Positions 18,484 to 27,053 of a stretch of DNA of 64,000 nt are shown here, in pieces. The notes beneath the pieces were generated by a model that saw nothing but the letters and a program-made list of their open reading frames with translations, had not been told where the DNA came from and ran no database searches. Source of the stretch: Bacteroidota bacterium (GTDB lineage Bacteria; Bacteroidota; Bacteroidia; Chitinophagales; Chitinophagaceae). Within the stretch, counting starts at the first letter, position 1; each line of letters starts with the position of its first letter. The DNA lies in assembly GCA_018266555.1 (NCBI GenBank), contig JAFEAF010000012.1, positions 49,522 to 113,521 on the forward strand. Direction: 5' to 3'. Position numbers and translations under genes: made by a program.

Positions 18484-19470
18484 TTGAGTTCCGAAAAACA
18501 AAATGTGAATGTTCAGAAATGGGTAGCCGGAATATCTGTTTTGTTGCTGGCTATAAAGTTTGTTGCATATTATTCCACCCATTCCATTGCAATTCTTACC
18601 GATGCGCTGGAAAGTATAACCAATGTGGCTACAGGTCTTATCGGATTATACAGTTTGCATGTTGCTGCGAAACCTAAAGACAAAGATCATCCGTATGGAC
18701 ATGGGAAAGCAGAATTTCTTTCAGCTGCAATTGAAGGTACGATGATCGGTAGTGCAGGTGCAATTATATTGTATAAAGCGATTCAAAGCCTGATTCATCC
18801 TTTTGAATTGCATAAAGTTGATTTTGGAATTCTTTTGATTGCTATCACAGCAATAATAAATTTTATTGCCGGGTATTATTGTTTAGCCATAGGAAAAAAA
18901 AATAATTCATTAGCCCTGATCGCCAGCGGTAAGCATTTGCAAACTGATACCTGGTCAACTGTCGGGATAATTATAGGATTGCTTCTTTTGTATCTTACAG
19001 GCTATCGCTGGATTGACAGTGTTGTGGCGATTCTTTTTGGAATCTACATAATTTTTACAGGGTACCAGATACTTCGACGCTCTATTGCCGGAATAATGGA
19101 TGAAGCCGATATGGAGCTTTTGGAAAGAATGGTAGTAATACTGAATGCAAACCGCAGGGAAAATTGGGTGGATTTACATAACCTGAGGGTTATAAAATAC
19201 GGCAGTGTGTTGCATGTGGACTGCCATCTGACAGTGCCCTGGTATTTTAATGTGAATGAAGCGCATGAAGAAATAGATGCTTTGTCCCGGTTGATACGTA
19301 AAGAGTTTGGTGAATCATTGGAATTATTTGTACATTCAGATGGATGTCTGCCATTTTCCTGCCGGATATGCAATAAAAAGATTTGCAGGGAAAGGCAGCA
19401 TCCTTTTGAAAAATATATTTCCTGGACCCTGGAAAATATATCTCAAAATAAAAGACATAAATTAAGTTAA
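18484..19470 (+). CDS. Cation diffusion facilitator family transporter with Cys-rich tail
   Basis: 328 residues from a TTG start. The CDF fold has metal-site helices HSIAILTDALESITNVATG (helix II) and DKDHPYGHGKAEFLSAAIEG, then SGKHLQTDTWSTVG (helix V), and a cytoplasmic ferredoxin-like C-terminal domain. It exports divalent cations (Zn2+, Fe2+, Mn2+ or Co2+) in exchange for protons. The C-terminus carries a cysteine cluster (CLPFSCRICNKKIC) that may bind or sense metal. OsmC follows 3 bases after the stop, so the two are probably cotranscribed. Confidence 0.9.
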   Translation: MSSEKQNVNVQKWVAGISVLLLAIKFVAYYSTHSIAILTDALESITNVATGLIGLYSLHVAAKPKDKDHPYGHGKAEFLSAAIEGTMIGSAGAIILYKAIQSLIHPFELHKVDFGILLIAITAIINFIAGYYCLAIGKKNNSLALIASGKHLQTDTWSTVGIIIGLLLLYLTGYRWIDSVVAILFGIYIIFTGYQILRRSIAGIMDEADMELLERMVVILNANRRENWVDLHNLRVIKYGSVLHVDCHLTVPWYFNVNEAHEEIDALSRLIRKEFGESLELFVHSDGCLPFSCRICNKKICRERQHPFEKYISWTLENISQNKRHKLS

Positions 19471-19473
19471 TCT

Positions 19474-19872
19474 ATGATTAAGACTATTACACGTTGGAAA
19501 AAAGATCATGAATTTGAAGCAGAGCATCATGGCAACAAAATCAGTATGGATGGAGCTGTCAAAAATGGTCATGGACCCAAGGCTTTACTCTTGTCTGCGT
19601 TGGCAGGATGTTCCGGTATTGATTTGGTAGATATACTTACCAAAATGAGAGTGCCATTTTTCTCTCTAGAAATTGAAGTTGAAACTACTCAGACAGAGGA
19701 GCCGCCAAAGGTGTTCAACGATATTGTGATTCATTATAAAATTCAAACAGATAGGGAATATGAAAAAAAGGTTAAGAAGGCTATAAACCTTTCCCTTGAA
19801 AAATATTGCGGGGTTGCTGCCATGTTGAAAAAGAACTCAACAATCAGTTATCACTTAAGTATTGAACCTTAA
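19474..19872 (+). CDS. OsmC/Ohr family peroxidase-like protein
   Basis: 132 residues. The two redox cysteines of the family are present: Cys46 in LLSALAGCSGID and Cys112 in EKYCGVAAMLKK. OsmC proteins reduce organic hydroperoxides, or in YhfA-like members have unknown substrates. It sits between a CDF transporter and an Rrf2 regulator, and a peroxiredoxin lies just downstream, so this stretch combines metal, thiol and peroxide handling. Confidence 0.88.
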   Translation: MIKTITRWKKDHEFEAEHHGNKISMDGAVKNGHGPKALLLSALAGCSGIDLVDILTKMRVPFFSLEIEVETTQTEEPPKVFNDIVIHYKIQTDREYEKKVKKAINLSLEKYCGVAAMLKKNSTISYHLSIEP

Positions 19873-19885
19873 TATTTAAAAGTTT

Positions 19886-20290
19886 ATGCTTTCCAAAAAA
19901 GCTCAATATGCATTTCGGGCTTTGACACACCTGGCCGAGAATTATAACAAGGGTCCGGTACTGATTTCAGAAATGGCGAAGAAAAAAAGAATTCCACTGA
20001 AATTCCTTGAAAATATTTTACTGGAATTAAAAAAGGAGGATATCCTCGAAAGTAAAAAAGGGAGAGGAGGTGGTTATTATTTAAAAGAACATCCTTCCAA
20101 AACATATATAGCAACCGTTATACGTATTGTGGATGGGCCCATCTCTTTGCTTCCATGTGTAAGCCTTTATTTCTATCAACGTTGTAAAAATTGCAATGAA
20201 AAACAGTGCGGCCTCCATGATATGATGAAAGATGTCAGGGACGCCACATTAAAAATTCTGGAACGTCGCACTCTGAAAGATCTGGTTTAA
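19886..20290 (+). CDS. Rrf2 family transcriptional regulator with four cysteines
   Basis: 134 residues. An N-terminal winged HTH (MLSKKAQYAFRALTHLAE, then IPLKFLENILLELKKEDIL, wing KGRGGGYYL) precedes a dimerisation helix and Cys91, Cys100, Cys103 and Cys108. IscR/NsrR-type regulators hold an Fe-S cluster with three Cys in this region; the spacing here (x8, x2, x4) is different but could hold a cluster. CymR, a cysteine-metabolism regulator, belongs to the same family. Sulfate assimilation genes start 95 bases downstream beyond a terminator, making them the likely targets. Confidence 0.88.
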   Translation: MLSKKAQYAFRALTHLAENYNKGPVLISEMAKKKRIPLKFLENILLELKKEDILESKKGRGGGYYLKEHPSKTYIATVIRIVDGPISLLPCVSLYFYQRCKNCNEKQCGLHDMMKDVRDATLKILERRTLKDLV

Positions 20291-20310
20291 TGTTCATATA
20301 TTCTTAATTA

Positions 20311-20347
20311 AATAAAACCCTACTCATTTGGTAGGGTTTTATTTTTG
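20311..20347 (+). terminator. Rho-independent terminator after the Rrf2 gene
   Basis: A perfect 13-bp stem (20311-20323 with 20331-20343), 7-base loop TCATTTG, and T-rich end. It separates the CDF-OsmC-Rrf2 unit from the peroxiredoxin-cysH unit. Confidence 0.85.
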
Positions 20348-20384
20348 CTTTACCTTCGCTTTTTAAACACTTAAATCAACGATT

Positions 20385-21020
20385 ATGGGATTACGTTTAG
20401 GGGATACTGCTCCCAACTTTAAAGCACAAACCACAGCAGGAGAAATTGATTTTTATGAATTTCTTGGCAATGGCTGGGGAATATTATTTTCTCATCCCGC
20501 AGATTATACTCCGGTATGCACCACCGAACTTGGCAAAACAGCATTATTAAATGAAGAATTTGCTAAACGCAATGTGAAAGTACTTGCGGTAAGCGTGGAT
20601 CCTCTGGATAAACACCAGGGATGGGTGAAAGATATTAATGAAACACAGCATTGTTCGGTAAATTTTCCAATCATAGCTGATGAAAGCAGAACTGTGGCAA
20701 CATTGTATGATATGATTCATCCAAATGCTTCAGCTACTACTACTGTTCGTTCGTTATTCGTTATCGGACCCGATAAAACAGTGAAACTGATGATCACTTA
20801 CCCGGCTTCTACCGGAAGAAATTTTTATGAAGTATTAAGAGTGGTGGATTCTTTACAATTAACTTCTAACCACAGCGTATCTACCCCGGCCGATTGGAAG
20901 TATGGTGAGGATGTAATTATTGCAAATACAATTTCTACGGAAGATGCTGTAAAGAAATTTCCGAAGGGTGTAAAAGTTATTAAATCTTATCTGCGCTATA
21001 CTCCGCAACCGAACATTTAA
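20385..21020 (+). CDS. 1-Cys peroxiredoxin (Prx6 type)
   Basis: 211 residues, with peroxidatic Cys45 in SHPADYTPVCTTELG and the long C-terminal arm (TPADWKYGEDVIIANTISTEDA) of the Prx6 subfamily. No resolving Cys is evident. It reduces peroxides in the cytoplasm. Its stop overlaps the cysH start as TAATG, so the two are translationally coupled, tying peroxide defence to sulfur assimilation. Confidence 0.93.
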   Translation: MGLRLGDTAPNFKAQTTAGEIDFYEFLGNGWGILFSHPADYTPVCTTELGKTALLNEEFAKRNVKVLAVSVDPLDKHQGWVKDINETQHCSVNFPIIADESRTVATLYDMIHPNASATTTVRSLFVIGPDKTVKLMITYPASTGRNFYEVLRVVDSLQLTSNHSVSTPADWKYGEDVIIANTISTEDAVKKFPKGVKVIKSYLRYTPQPNI

Positions 21021-21724
21021 TGCTGAGCAAGGAACACATACAAGCAATTGAAGAAAGTTCCATGCCTGAGGCATTAGGGTTCGTTGAACAATTATTTCCG
21101 GGAAAAGTAAAGTTTTCTTCTTCGCTTGGACAGGAAGACCAGGTGATTACAGATGCTATTTGCCGAAATAAAATTGATATTGAGATTTTTACCCTGGATA
21201 CCGGCAGGTTGTTTTATGAAACGTACGAGTTGATTGAAAGAACGAATGCACGGTACCAAACAAAGGTGAAAATATATTTTCCTGATGCTGCGGATGTGGA
21301 AACGTTTGTAATTGAAAAAGGAATAAACAGCTTTTATGAATCTGTGGAAAATAGAAAGCAGTGTTGTTTTATCAGAAAAGTAAAACCTTTAAACAGGGCA
21401 TTGCAAGATGCAAAAGTGTGGATCACGGGTTTACGGGCTGAACAAAGCGATAATAGAAAAAATATTCCGATGGTGGAGTGGGATGAACAAAAGCAGCTGT
21501 ATAAATTCAATCCACTGATCAACTGGCATCACGAAGATGTAAAAGCTTATATCAATTTAATGAATGTTCCGTACAATCCTTTACATGATAAAGGATTTAT
21601 CAGTATCGGATGTGCACCCTGCACCCGGGCCATTAATCCCGGTGAAGATGCAAGAGCCGGCAGATGGTGGTGGGAAACCTCTCAAAAAGAATGTGGACTG
21701 CACAGTGACCATGTAACAATGTAA
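21020..21724 (+). CDS. cysH: Adenylyl-sulfate/phosphoadenylyl-sulfate reductase, Fe-S type
   Basis: 234 residues. P-loop-like FSSSLGQEDQVITDAI, then Cys115-Cys116 (RKQCCFIRK) and Cys198-Cys201 (GCAPCTRA), the four ligands of the [4Fe-4S] cluster found in APS-using enzymes, and catalytic Cys225 in KECGLH. It reduces activated sulfate to sulfite with thioredoxin. Cluster-bearing CysH together with a CysN lacking an APS kinase domain points to direct use of APS. It is 20 bases from cysD. Confidence 0.93.
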   Translation: MLSKEHIQAIEESSMPEALGFVEQLFPGKVKFSSSLGQEDQVITDAICRNKIDIEIFTLDTGRLFYETYELIERTNARYQTKVKIYFPDAADVETFVIEKGINSFYESVENRKQCCFIRKVKPLNRALQDAKVWITGLRAEQSDNRKNIPMVEWDEQKQLYKFNPLINWHHEDVKAYINLMNVPYNPLHDKGFISIGCAPCTRAINPGEDARAGRWWWETSQKECGLHSDHVTM

Positions 21725-21744
21725 CCGTAAGGCAAGTGTAACGT

Positions 21745-22653
21745 ATGAGTGAATATGGTTTAAATTATTTAGAACAATTAGAAGCGGAAAGTATTCATAT
21801 TTTCCGTGAGGCGGCAGCACAGTTTGAAAAACCGGCGTTGCTTTTCAGCGGTGGCAAAGATTCCATTACGATGGTGCATTTGGCAAGAAAAGCATTTGCT
21901 CCGGCTAAAATCCCCTTTCCGCTAGTGCACATTGATACGGGGCATAATTTTCCTGAAGCGCTTGACTTCCGTGATAAATTAGTGGAAAAAGTAAATGCAA
22001 CATTAGTCGTTAGAAAGGTTGAGGACACCATAAAAAAACGAAGCCTTACTGAGCCGAAAGGAAAATTCCCGAGCCGGAATTGGTTGCAGACTTATACATT
22101 ATTAGACACCATTGAAGAATTCAAATTTGATTGTTGCATAGGCGGTGCAAGAAGGGATGAAGAAAAAGCAAGAGCCAAAGAAAGAATATTTTCTGTGAGA
22201 GATGAGTTTGGCCAGTGGAATCCTAAACTGCAGCGGCCTGAGTTGTGGAATATATATAACGGGAAAATTCATAAGGGAGAAAATGTAAGAGTATTCCCCA
22301 TCAGCAATTGGACAGAACTTGATATTTGGAATTACATCAGGAAAAATAATATCGAACTTCCATCCATTTATTTTGCACATAACAGGAAAGTGATCGTTCA
22401 CGAAGGACAATTAGTTGCTACCAGCGATTATATAAAACCATCAACAGATGATGTTGTGCTTACAAAAAAAGTCCGGTATCGCACCGTTGGAGATATGACC
22501 TGCACGGCTGCTATCGAATCAAATGCTACTTCGCTGGATGAAGTGATCAACGAAATTATTTCAACAAGAATAAGTGAAAGAGGTGAAACAAGAATTGATG
22601 ACAGAGTAACAGAAGCTGCTATGGAAGACAGGAAGAAGAACGGGTATTTTTAA
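21745..22653 (+). CDS. cysD: Sulfate adenylyltransferase subunit 2
   Basis: 302 residues. The ATP-pyrophosphatase loop LLFSGGKDSITMVHLARKAF, GGARRDEEKARAKERIFS, and VRVFPISNWTELDIWNYI identify CysD. With CysN it forms ATP sulfurylase, making APS from ATP and sulfate. The length matches the family (about 300). Confidence 0.96.
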   Translation: MSEYGLNYLEQLEAESIHIFREAAAQFEKPALLFSGGKDSITMVHLARKAFAPAKIPFPLVHIDTGHNFPEALDFRDKLVEKVNATLVVRKVEDTIKKRSLTEPKGKFPSRNWLQTYTLLDTIEEFKFDCCIGGARRDEEKARAKERIFSVRDEFGQWNPKLQRPELWNIYNGKIHKGENVRVFPISNWTELDIWNYIRKNNIELPSIYFAHNRKVIVHEGQLVATSDYIKPSTDDVVLTKKVRYRTVGDMTCTAAIESNATSLDEVINEIISTRISERGETRIDDRVTEAAMEDRKKNGYF

Positions 22654-22721
22654 ATCCCTAAGCTAAAAAGGAAATAGAGAATGTCATTAAAGTTTGAAAT
22701 TTTTATAACTCAGTAGCCATT

Positions 22722-22729
22722 TAAATTTG
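22722..22729 (+). promoter_or_regulatory. Possible internal -7 element upstream of cysN
   Basis: TAAATTTG matches TAnnTTTG, 40 bases before the cysN start in the unusually long 116-base cysD-cysN gap. No good -33 element lies at the expected spacing. Confidence 0.3.
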
Positions 22730-22769
22730 AATGACTATATAAAAAAATTTCCCGTTAGGGGATAGAAGC

Positions 22770-24011
22770 ATGGACCTACTCAGATTTATAACCGCTGGAA
22801 GTGTAGATGATGGTAAAAGCACATTGATCGGACGTTTGCTGTATGACAGCAAAAACATTCTGATTGATCAGCTTGAAGCATTGGAAAAATCTACTAAAAA
22901 CAGGGCTGATGGTTCTGTGGATCTTGCATTGCTTACTGATGGGCTTCGTGCAGAAAGAGAGCAGGGAATTACTATTGATGTGGCTTACCGGTATTTTACC
23001 ACACCCAAAAGAAAATTCATTATTGCAGATGCACCAGGCCACGTGCAGTATACCCGCAATATGATTACCGGCGCCAGCAATGCAAACCTGATTATCATTT
23101 TGATTGATGCCAGACAAGGTGTGGTAGAACAAACCCGCCGTCATTCGATTATTGCATCCCTACTGAATGTGCCTCATGTAATTGTTGCGATTAATAAAAT
23201 GGACCTGGTAGATTATTCGCAGAGTGTTTTCAATAATATCGTGAATGAATATGCTGAAGTGGCAAAACAGTTAGGGCTTGATGATGTGTATTATATTCCA
23301 ATGAGTGCATTGAATGGAGATAATGTGGTGGAGAAATCGTCCATAACAAACTGGTACGAAGGCAAGCCATTAATGCAATACCTTGAAGAAATTGAAATTG
23401 ATAATGATGTAAATTTTACGGATTCCCGCTTCCAGGTACAATTCGTTATTCGTCCGCAAACAGAAGAATTACATGACTACCGTGGTTATGCAGGGAGGGT
23501 GATCAGCGGAGTTTATAAAAAAGGAGATAAGGTAAAAGTATTGCCACAGGGAAATGAATCAACAATTTCTTCCATTGAAATTGCAGGTGAAGAAGTGCAG
23601 GAAGCTTTTCCGCAGCAGGCTATTGTGATACAGTTGGCAGATGACATTGATATAAGCCGTGGGGATTCCATTGTAAAAACAGAAAACCTTCCGAAGGTGG
23701 CAAATGAACTGGAGGTGTTGCTTTGCTGGATGGATGATAAACCTTTGATCTCTGGAAATAAATATTTATTGCAGCATAATAGCAGGCTTGTGAAAGCTAT
23801 GGTAAAACATGTGAACTATAAGCTAAACGTAAACACACTGCAACAGCAAGCCATAAACGATGAAATAAAATTAAATGAAATTGTAGCTGCTACTATAAAG
23901 ACTGTTTCACCTTTAGTATTCGACAGTTATTCCAGGCTTAGTGTAAACGGGAATGCTATTCTTATAGATGAAACAAGCAATAATACGGTTGCGGCAGTAA
24001 TGATCGGGTAA
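22770..24011 (+). CDS. cysN: Sulfate adenylyltransferase subunit 1 (GTPase)
   Basis: 413 residues. EF-Tu-like GTPase with G1 GSVDDGKSTLIGRLL, the EREQGITIDVAYRYF switch, G3 DAPGHVQYTRNM, and G4 NKMD. GTP hydrolysis drives APS formation by CysD. It lacks the C-terminal CysC (APS kinase) domain of fused CysNC proteins, consistent with the Fe-S CysH upstream. Confidence 0.95.
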   Translation: MDLLRFITAGSVDDGKSTLIGRLLYDSKNILIDQLEALEKSTKNRADGSVDLALLTDGLRAEREQGITIDVAYRYFTTPKRKFIIADAPGHVQYTRNMITGASNANLIIILIDARQGVVEQTRRHSIIASLLNVPHVIVAINKMDLVDYSQSVFNNIVNEYAEVAKQLGLDDVYYIPMSALNGDNVVEKSSITNWYEGKPLMQYLEEIEIDNDVNFTDSRFQVQFVIRPQTEELHDYRGYAGRVISGVYKKGDKVKVLPQGNESTISSIEIAGEEVQEAFPQQAIVIQLADDIDISRGDSIVKTENLPKVANELEVLLCWMDDKPLISGNKYLLQHNSRLVKAMVKHVNYKLNVNTLQQQAINDEIKLNEIVAATIKTVSPLVFDSYSRLSVNGNAILIDETSNNTVAAVMIG

Positions 24012-24141
24012 TAACGGTAACTGAACGGATAGAATTATCAGGAAAGCCTATTGCAATCTGATTATCTGTATCAACGGCATTACCTTTATAGTGAATCATT
24101 TTTTTAATAAAATAAAAATTTGTGACTGAAAAAATCCTGTA

Positions 24142-25095
24142 ATGCCTGAACACATTAAGACTTTTGGAGCTATTGTAACCGGTGATGATATAAAAATTCA
24201 GCACAGGAATATTAGTGGAATTAAATGGAAGTATAAATTTTTTTTGTGGATTGTGGTGATCGCACTAATAAGTATTGTTGGGTATGCTATTTATTTTTAC
24301 AGCAGTTTTACTGCATTTGCAAAGTTCTTGAAAGAAGGCGATCATATTTTTTATTGGATGCTTCTTGCAGGTTTTTGTGCTGAAATAGTAGCAGGTTCGA
24401 TGGGAATGGGATATGGAGTAATATGCACTACTGTCCTGCTTGTAATGAATATACCGCCACCGGTTATCAGCGCTGGTGTTCATTCTGCCGAGTCGTTTAC
24501 ATGCGCCGCCGGTAGCATCAGTCATTATAAAATGGGTAATGTAAATAAAAGACTCGTTCGTGTATTGGCTGTTCCGGCTGTGCTGGGCGCTGTAGCGGGC
24601 GCAGTGCTGCTTACTTATGTAGGAAAACGATATGCAGAAATGACTAAACCTCTGATAGCATTATATACAATGTATTTAGGTATCCAGATTTTAAAGAATT
24701 CTTTTGGTAAGAAAAAAATTTCATCATTTAAAAAGAAAGTCAATATTCCTGCATTGGGATTTGTCGGTGGGTTTATTGATTCCTTTGGAGGAGGTGGATG
24801 GGGCCCGTTAGTGACGGGTACTTTTATTAAAAATGGAAGAACACCCCGTTATGTTATTGGCAGTTCAACGGTTACGAAATTCATTTTAACCTTAGTCAGC
24901 GCTATTACTTTTATTTTTATCATTGGGATCCATCATTGGAATATTGTAGTGGGTTTGCTCATGGGCGGAATTGTTGCCGCACCTTTTTCAGCTATGCTCA
25001 CTACGAAGTTACCTGTCAAAAAAATGTTTTTTCTTGTAGGAATAGTGGTGATACTCATGAGCCTGGTTTCTATATATAAAATTGTATTTGCATAA
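24142..25095 (+). CDS. TauE/SafE family permease, probable sulfate or sulfite transporter
   Basis: 317 residues with about eight hydrophobic helices and two internal half-repeats, each with a Gly-rich motif (AGSMGMGYGVICTTVLL and GGFIDSFGGGGWGPLVTG), the TauE/SafE signature. A cytoplasmic N-terminal leader of about 45 residues precedes the first helix. In a sulfate assimilation operon such proteins often act as sulfate importers (CysP/CysZ role); export of sulfite is the alternative. Confidence 0.88.
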   Translation: MPEHIKTFGAIVTGDDIKIQHRNISGIKWKYKFFLWIVVIALISIVGYAIYFYSSFTAFAKFLKEGDHIFYWMLLAGFCAEIVAGSMGMGYGVICTTVLLVMNIPPPVISAGVHSAESFTCAAGSISHYKMGNVNKRLVRVLAVPAVLGAVAGAVLLTYVGKRYAEMTKPLIALYTMYLGIQILKNSFGKKKISSFKKKVNIPALGFVGGFIDSFGGGGWGPLVTGTFIKNGRTPRYVIGSSTVTKFILTLVSAITFIFIIGIHHWNIVVGLLMGGIVAAPFSAMLTTKLPVKKMFFLVGIVVILMSLVSIYKIVFA

Positions 25096-25104
25096 CTAAG
25101 GTCG

Positions 25105-25137
25105 TTTTAAAACAAGCTCCGCTCATACTTATCTTTG
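25105..25137 (+). promoter_or_regulatory. Candidate promoter of metZ
   Basis: TATCTTTG (25130-25137) matches TAnnTTTG exactly. A TTTT (25105-25108) lies 21 bases before it in place of TTTG. The metZ ATG is 16 bases further. Confidence 0.5.
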
Positions 25138-25153
25138 AGCAAAAAATATATTT

Positions 25154-26326
25154 ATGTCACATCGTCCAGAAACAAAAGCTATCCGATTACAAACTGAAAA
25201 GACAAACCAGAAAGAACATGCCACTCCGTTATTTTTAACCAGTAGCTTTACCTATGATTCTGCCGAAGATATGGCTGCTGCTTTTACTGATGATACCTTA
25301 GATGTAAATATTTACAGCAGGTATTCTAATCCGACAGTGGATGAATTCATTACTAAAATTGCTGAATTGGAAGGAGCTGAAGATGGAGTAGCCACAGCCT
25401 CAGGTATGGCAGCTATATTTTCCACATTCATGTCATTTCTTGCCAAGGGCGATCATCTTATTTCTGCTTCAGCAGTATTTGGATCTACCCATACCATTCT
25501 TACAAAGTATTTACCCAAATGGGGTATAGAACATTCCTATTTCGACTTGAATCAACCGCAATCCATTGAGGCATTCATCCGGCCTGAGACCAAAATGCTG
25601 TATTTAGAAACGCCAAGTAATCCTGGTCTTGATATTATAGATATGGAATTTGTTTCAGCAATTTGTAAAAAGCATAATATACTTTTTGTTGTTGATAATT
25701 GTTTTGCAACACCTGCCGCTCAGCAGCCTATTAAATTTGGAGCCGACATTGTTTTACATTCAGCCACAAAATTCATTGATGGGCAGGGCCGTGTTTTAGG
25801 TGGTGTGGTTGCGGGATCAAAAGAACTTATTTATAAAATTTATCTTTTTATTCGTAATACAGGTCCATCCATGAGCCCGTTCAATGCATGGTTACTTTCA
25901 AAAAGCCTGGAAACTTTGTTTGTAAGAATGGAGAAGCATGCAACAAATGCTTTGCTCATTGCTGAAAAATTGCAATCACATTCCAAAATAAGTAAAGTAA
26001 AATATCCTTTTTTAAAATCTCATCCGCAATATGCCATTGCAAAAAAACAAATGCAGAATGGTGGCGGAGTAGTTACATTTGAGATTAAAGGTGGTATTGA
26101 GAATGGGAGAAAATTTCTGAATGCATTAAAAATGCTTTCTTTGACCAATAATCTTGGTGATAGCAGAACCATTGCATCTCATCCGGCTTCTACCACTCAC
26201 TCAAAACTTACGGATGCAGAAAGATTATCGGTGGGAATTACCCCTGGATTAATTCGAATTTCAGTAGGATTGGAACATCCGGATGATATTTTAGAGGATA
26301 TTGTTCAGGCATTACATCAATGTTGA
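25154..26326 (+). CDS. metZ: O-succinylhomoserine sulfhydrylase-like PLP enzyme
   Basis: 390 residues of the Cys/Met-metabolism PLP family. ETKAIRLQTEKTNQKEHATPLFLTSSF, YSRYSNPTVDEF, the SATKFIDGQGRVLGGVV segment with the PLP-binding Lys, and SLTNNLGDSRTIASHPASTTHSKL fit MetZ. It would combine sulfide with O-succinyl- or O-acetylhomoserine to make homocysteine, using sulfide made by the upstream pathway. MetB/MetC-like activity cannot be excluded by sequence alone. Confidence 0.88.
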   Translation: MSHRPETKAIRLQTEKTNQKEHATPLFLTSSFTYDSAEDMAAAFTDDTLDVNIYSRYSNPTVDEFITKIAELEGAEDGVATASGMAAIFSTFMSFLAKGDHLISASAVFGSTHTILTKYLPKWGIEHSYFDLNQPQSIEAFIRPETKMLYLETPSNPGLDIIDMEFVSAICKKHNILFVVDNCFATPAAQQPIKFGADIVLHSATKFIDGQGRVLGGVVAGSKELIYKIYLFIRNTGPSMSPFNAWLLSKSLETLFVRMEKHATNALLIAEKLQSHSKISKVKYPFLKSHPQYAIAKKQMQNGGGVVTFEIKGGIENGRKFLNALKMLSLTNNLGDSRTIASHPASTTHSKLTDAERLSVGITPGLIRISVGLEHPDDILEDIVQALHQC

Positions 26327-26327
26327 T

Positions 26328-27053
26328 TTACCGGCTGCTCCATTTGCGAAGCTGGTTAATGGTTGCCCGCAGGTCTTTTGGGATGGCTGCTTCTAAAAAA
26401 ATATTTTTTCCATTTTGATCTGTGAAATCGAATTGAAAAGAATGTAAAGCCAGCCGGTTCAGTAAGGGCCTTTCATCCTCTTCATTTTTGGAAAGTTTGA
26501 ATTTTTTATTTTTTAAGGAAGAAAGTAAAACAGGCTTGCCATCTCCATAGAGTTGATCACAAGCTACCGGGTGACCAATATTTTTCACATGTACACGTAT
26601 TTGATGTGTTCTTCCAGTGAGGATCTGAAACTGCACCCACGAATACATTCTAAATTCTTCCACCACTTCGTAGTCTGTTCGTGATTCTTTTCCTTTTCTA
26701 TATACTACCATTAAACCATTATTTGCCGGATGTTCAGCAATTGGAGCATCTATCGTTCCTTTTTTATCTATCAATGTACCGTGCAGCAGCCCGAGATAAA
26801 TTTTTTCTGTTTTTCTTTCTTCAAATGCTGTGGAAAGATATTGATGAGCCTTTTCGTTTTTTGCAAAAATGATTAAGCCACTCGTATCTTGATCCAGGCG
26901 ATGAACCGTATAGATATGTTGGTATTTTTCCTTCAATATTTTTTTTAATGAAATATCTTTTCCTTCCCGGTCAGGAATAGATAAAAGCCCTGAAGGTTTG
27001 TTTAATGCTATCCAGTCTTCTGTTTCTGAAATGAGGATATCCTGAATTTTCAT
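26328..27053 (-). CDS. RluA family pseudouridine synthase
   Basis: 241 residues. The catalytic motif VHRLDQDTSGLIIFAKN holds the nucleophilic Asp, followed by LTGRTHQIRVHVKNIGHPVACDQLYG. There is no N-terminal S4 domain, so it is a short RluA-type enzyme acting on rRNA or tRNA uridines; the target is not predictable. Its start overlaps the end of the RsuA-family gene by 4 bases (ATGA), so both are translationally coupled. It is convergent with metZ with a 1-base gap. Confidence 0.9.
   Translation of the reverse strand: MKIQDILISETEDWIALNKPSGLLSIPDREGKDISLKKILKEKYQHIYTVHRLDQDTSGLIIFAKNEKAHQYLSTAFEERKTEKIYLGLLHGTLIDKKGTIDAPIAEHPANNGLMVVYRKGKESRTDYEVVEEFRMYSWVQFQILTGRTHQIRVHVKNIGHPVACDQLYGDGKPVLLSSLKNKKFKLSKNEEDERPLLNRLALHSFQFDFTDQNGKNIFLEAAIPKDLRATINQLRKWSSR

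Noticed and set aside
22654..22769. Riboswitch-like leader between cysD and cysN
   Set aside because: Too short and AT-rich with no conserved paired core; read as a simple spacer with a possible -7 box.
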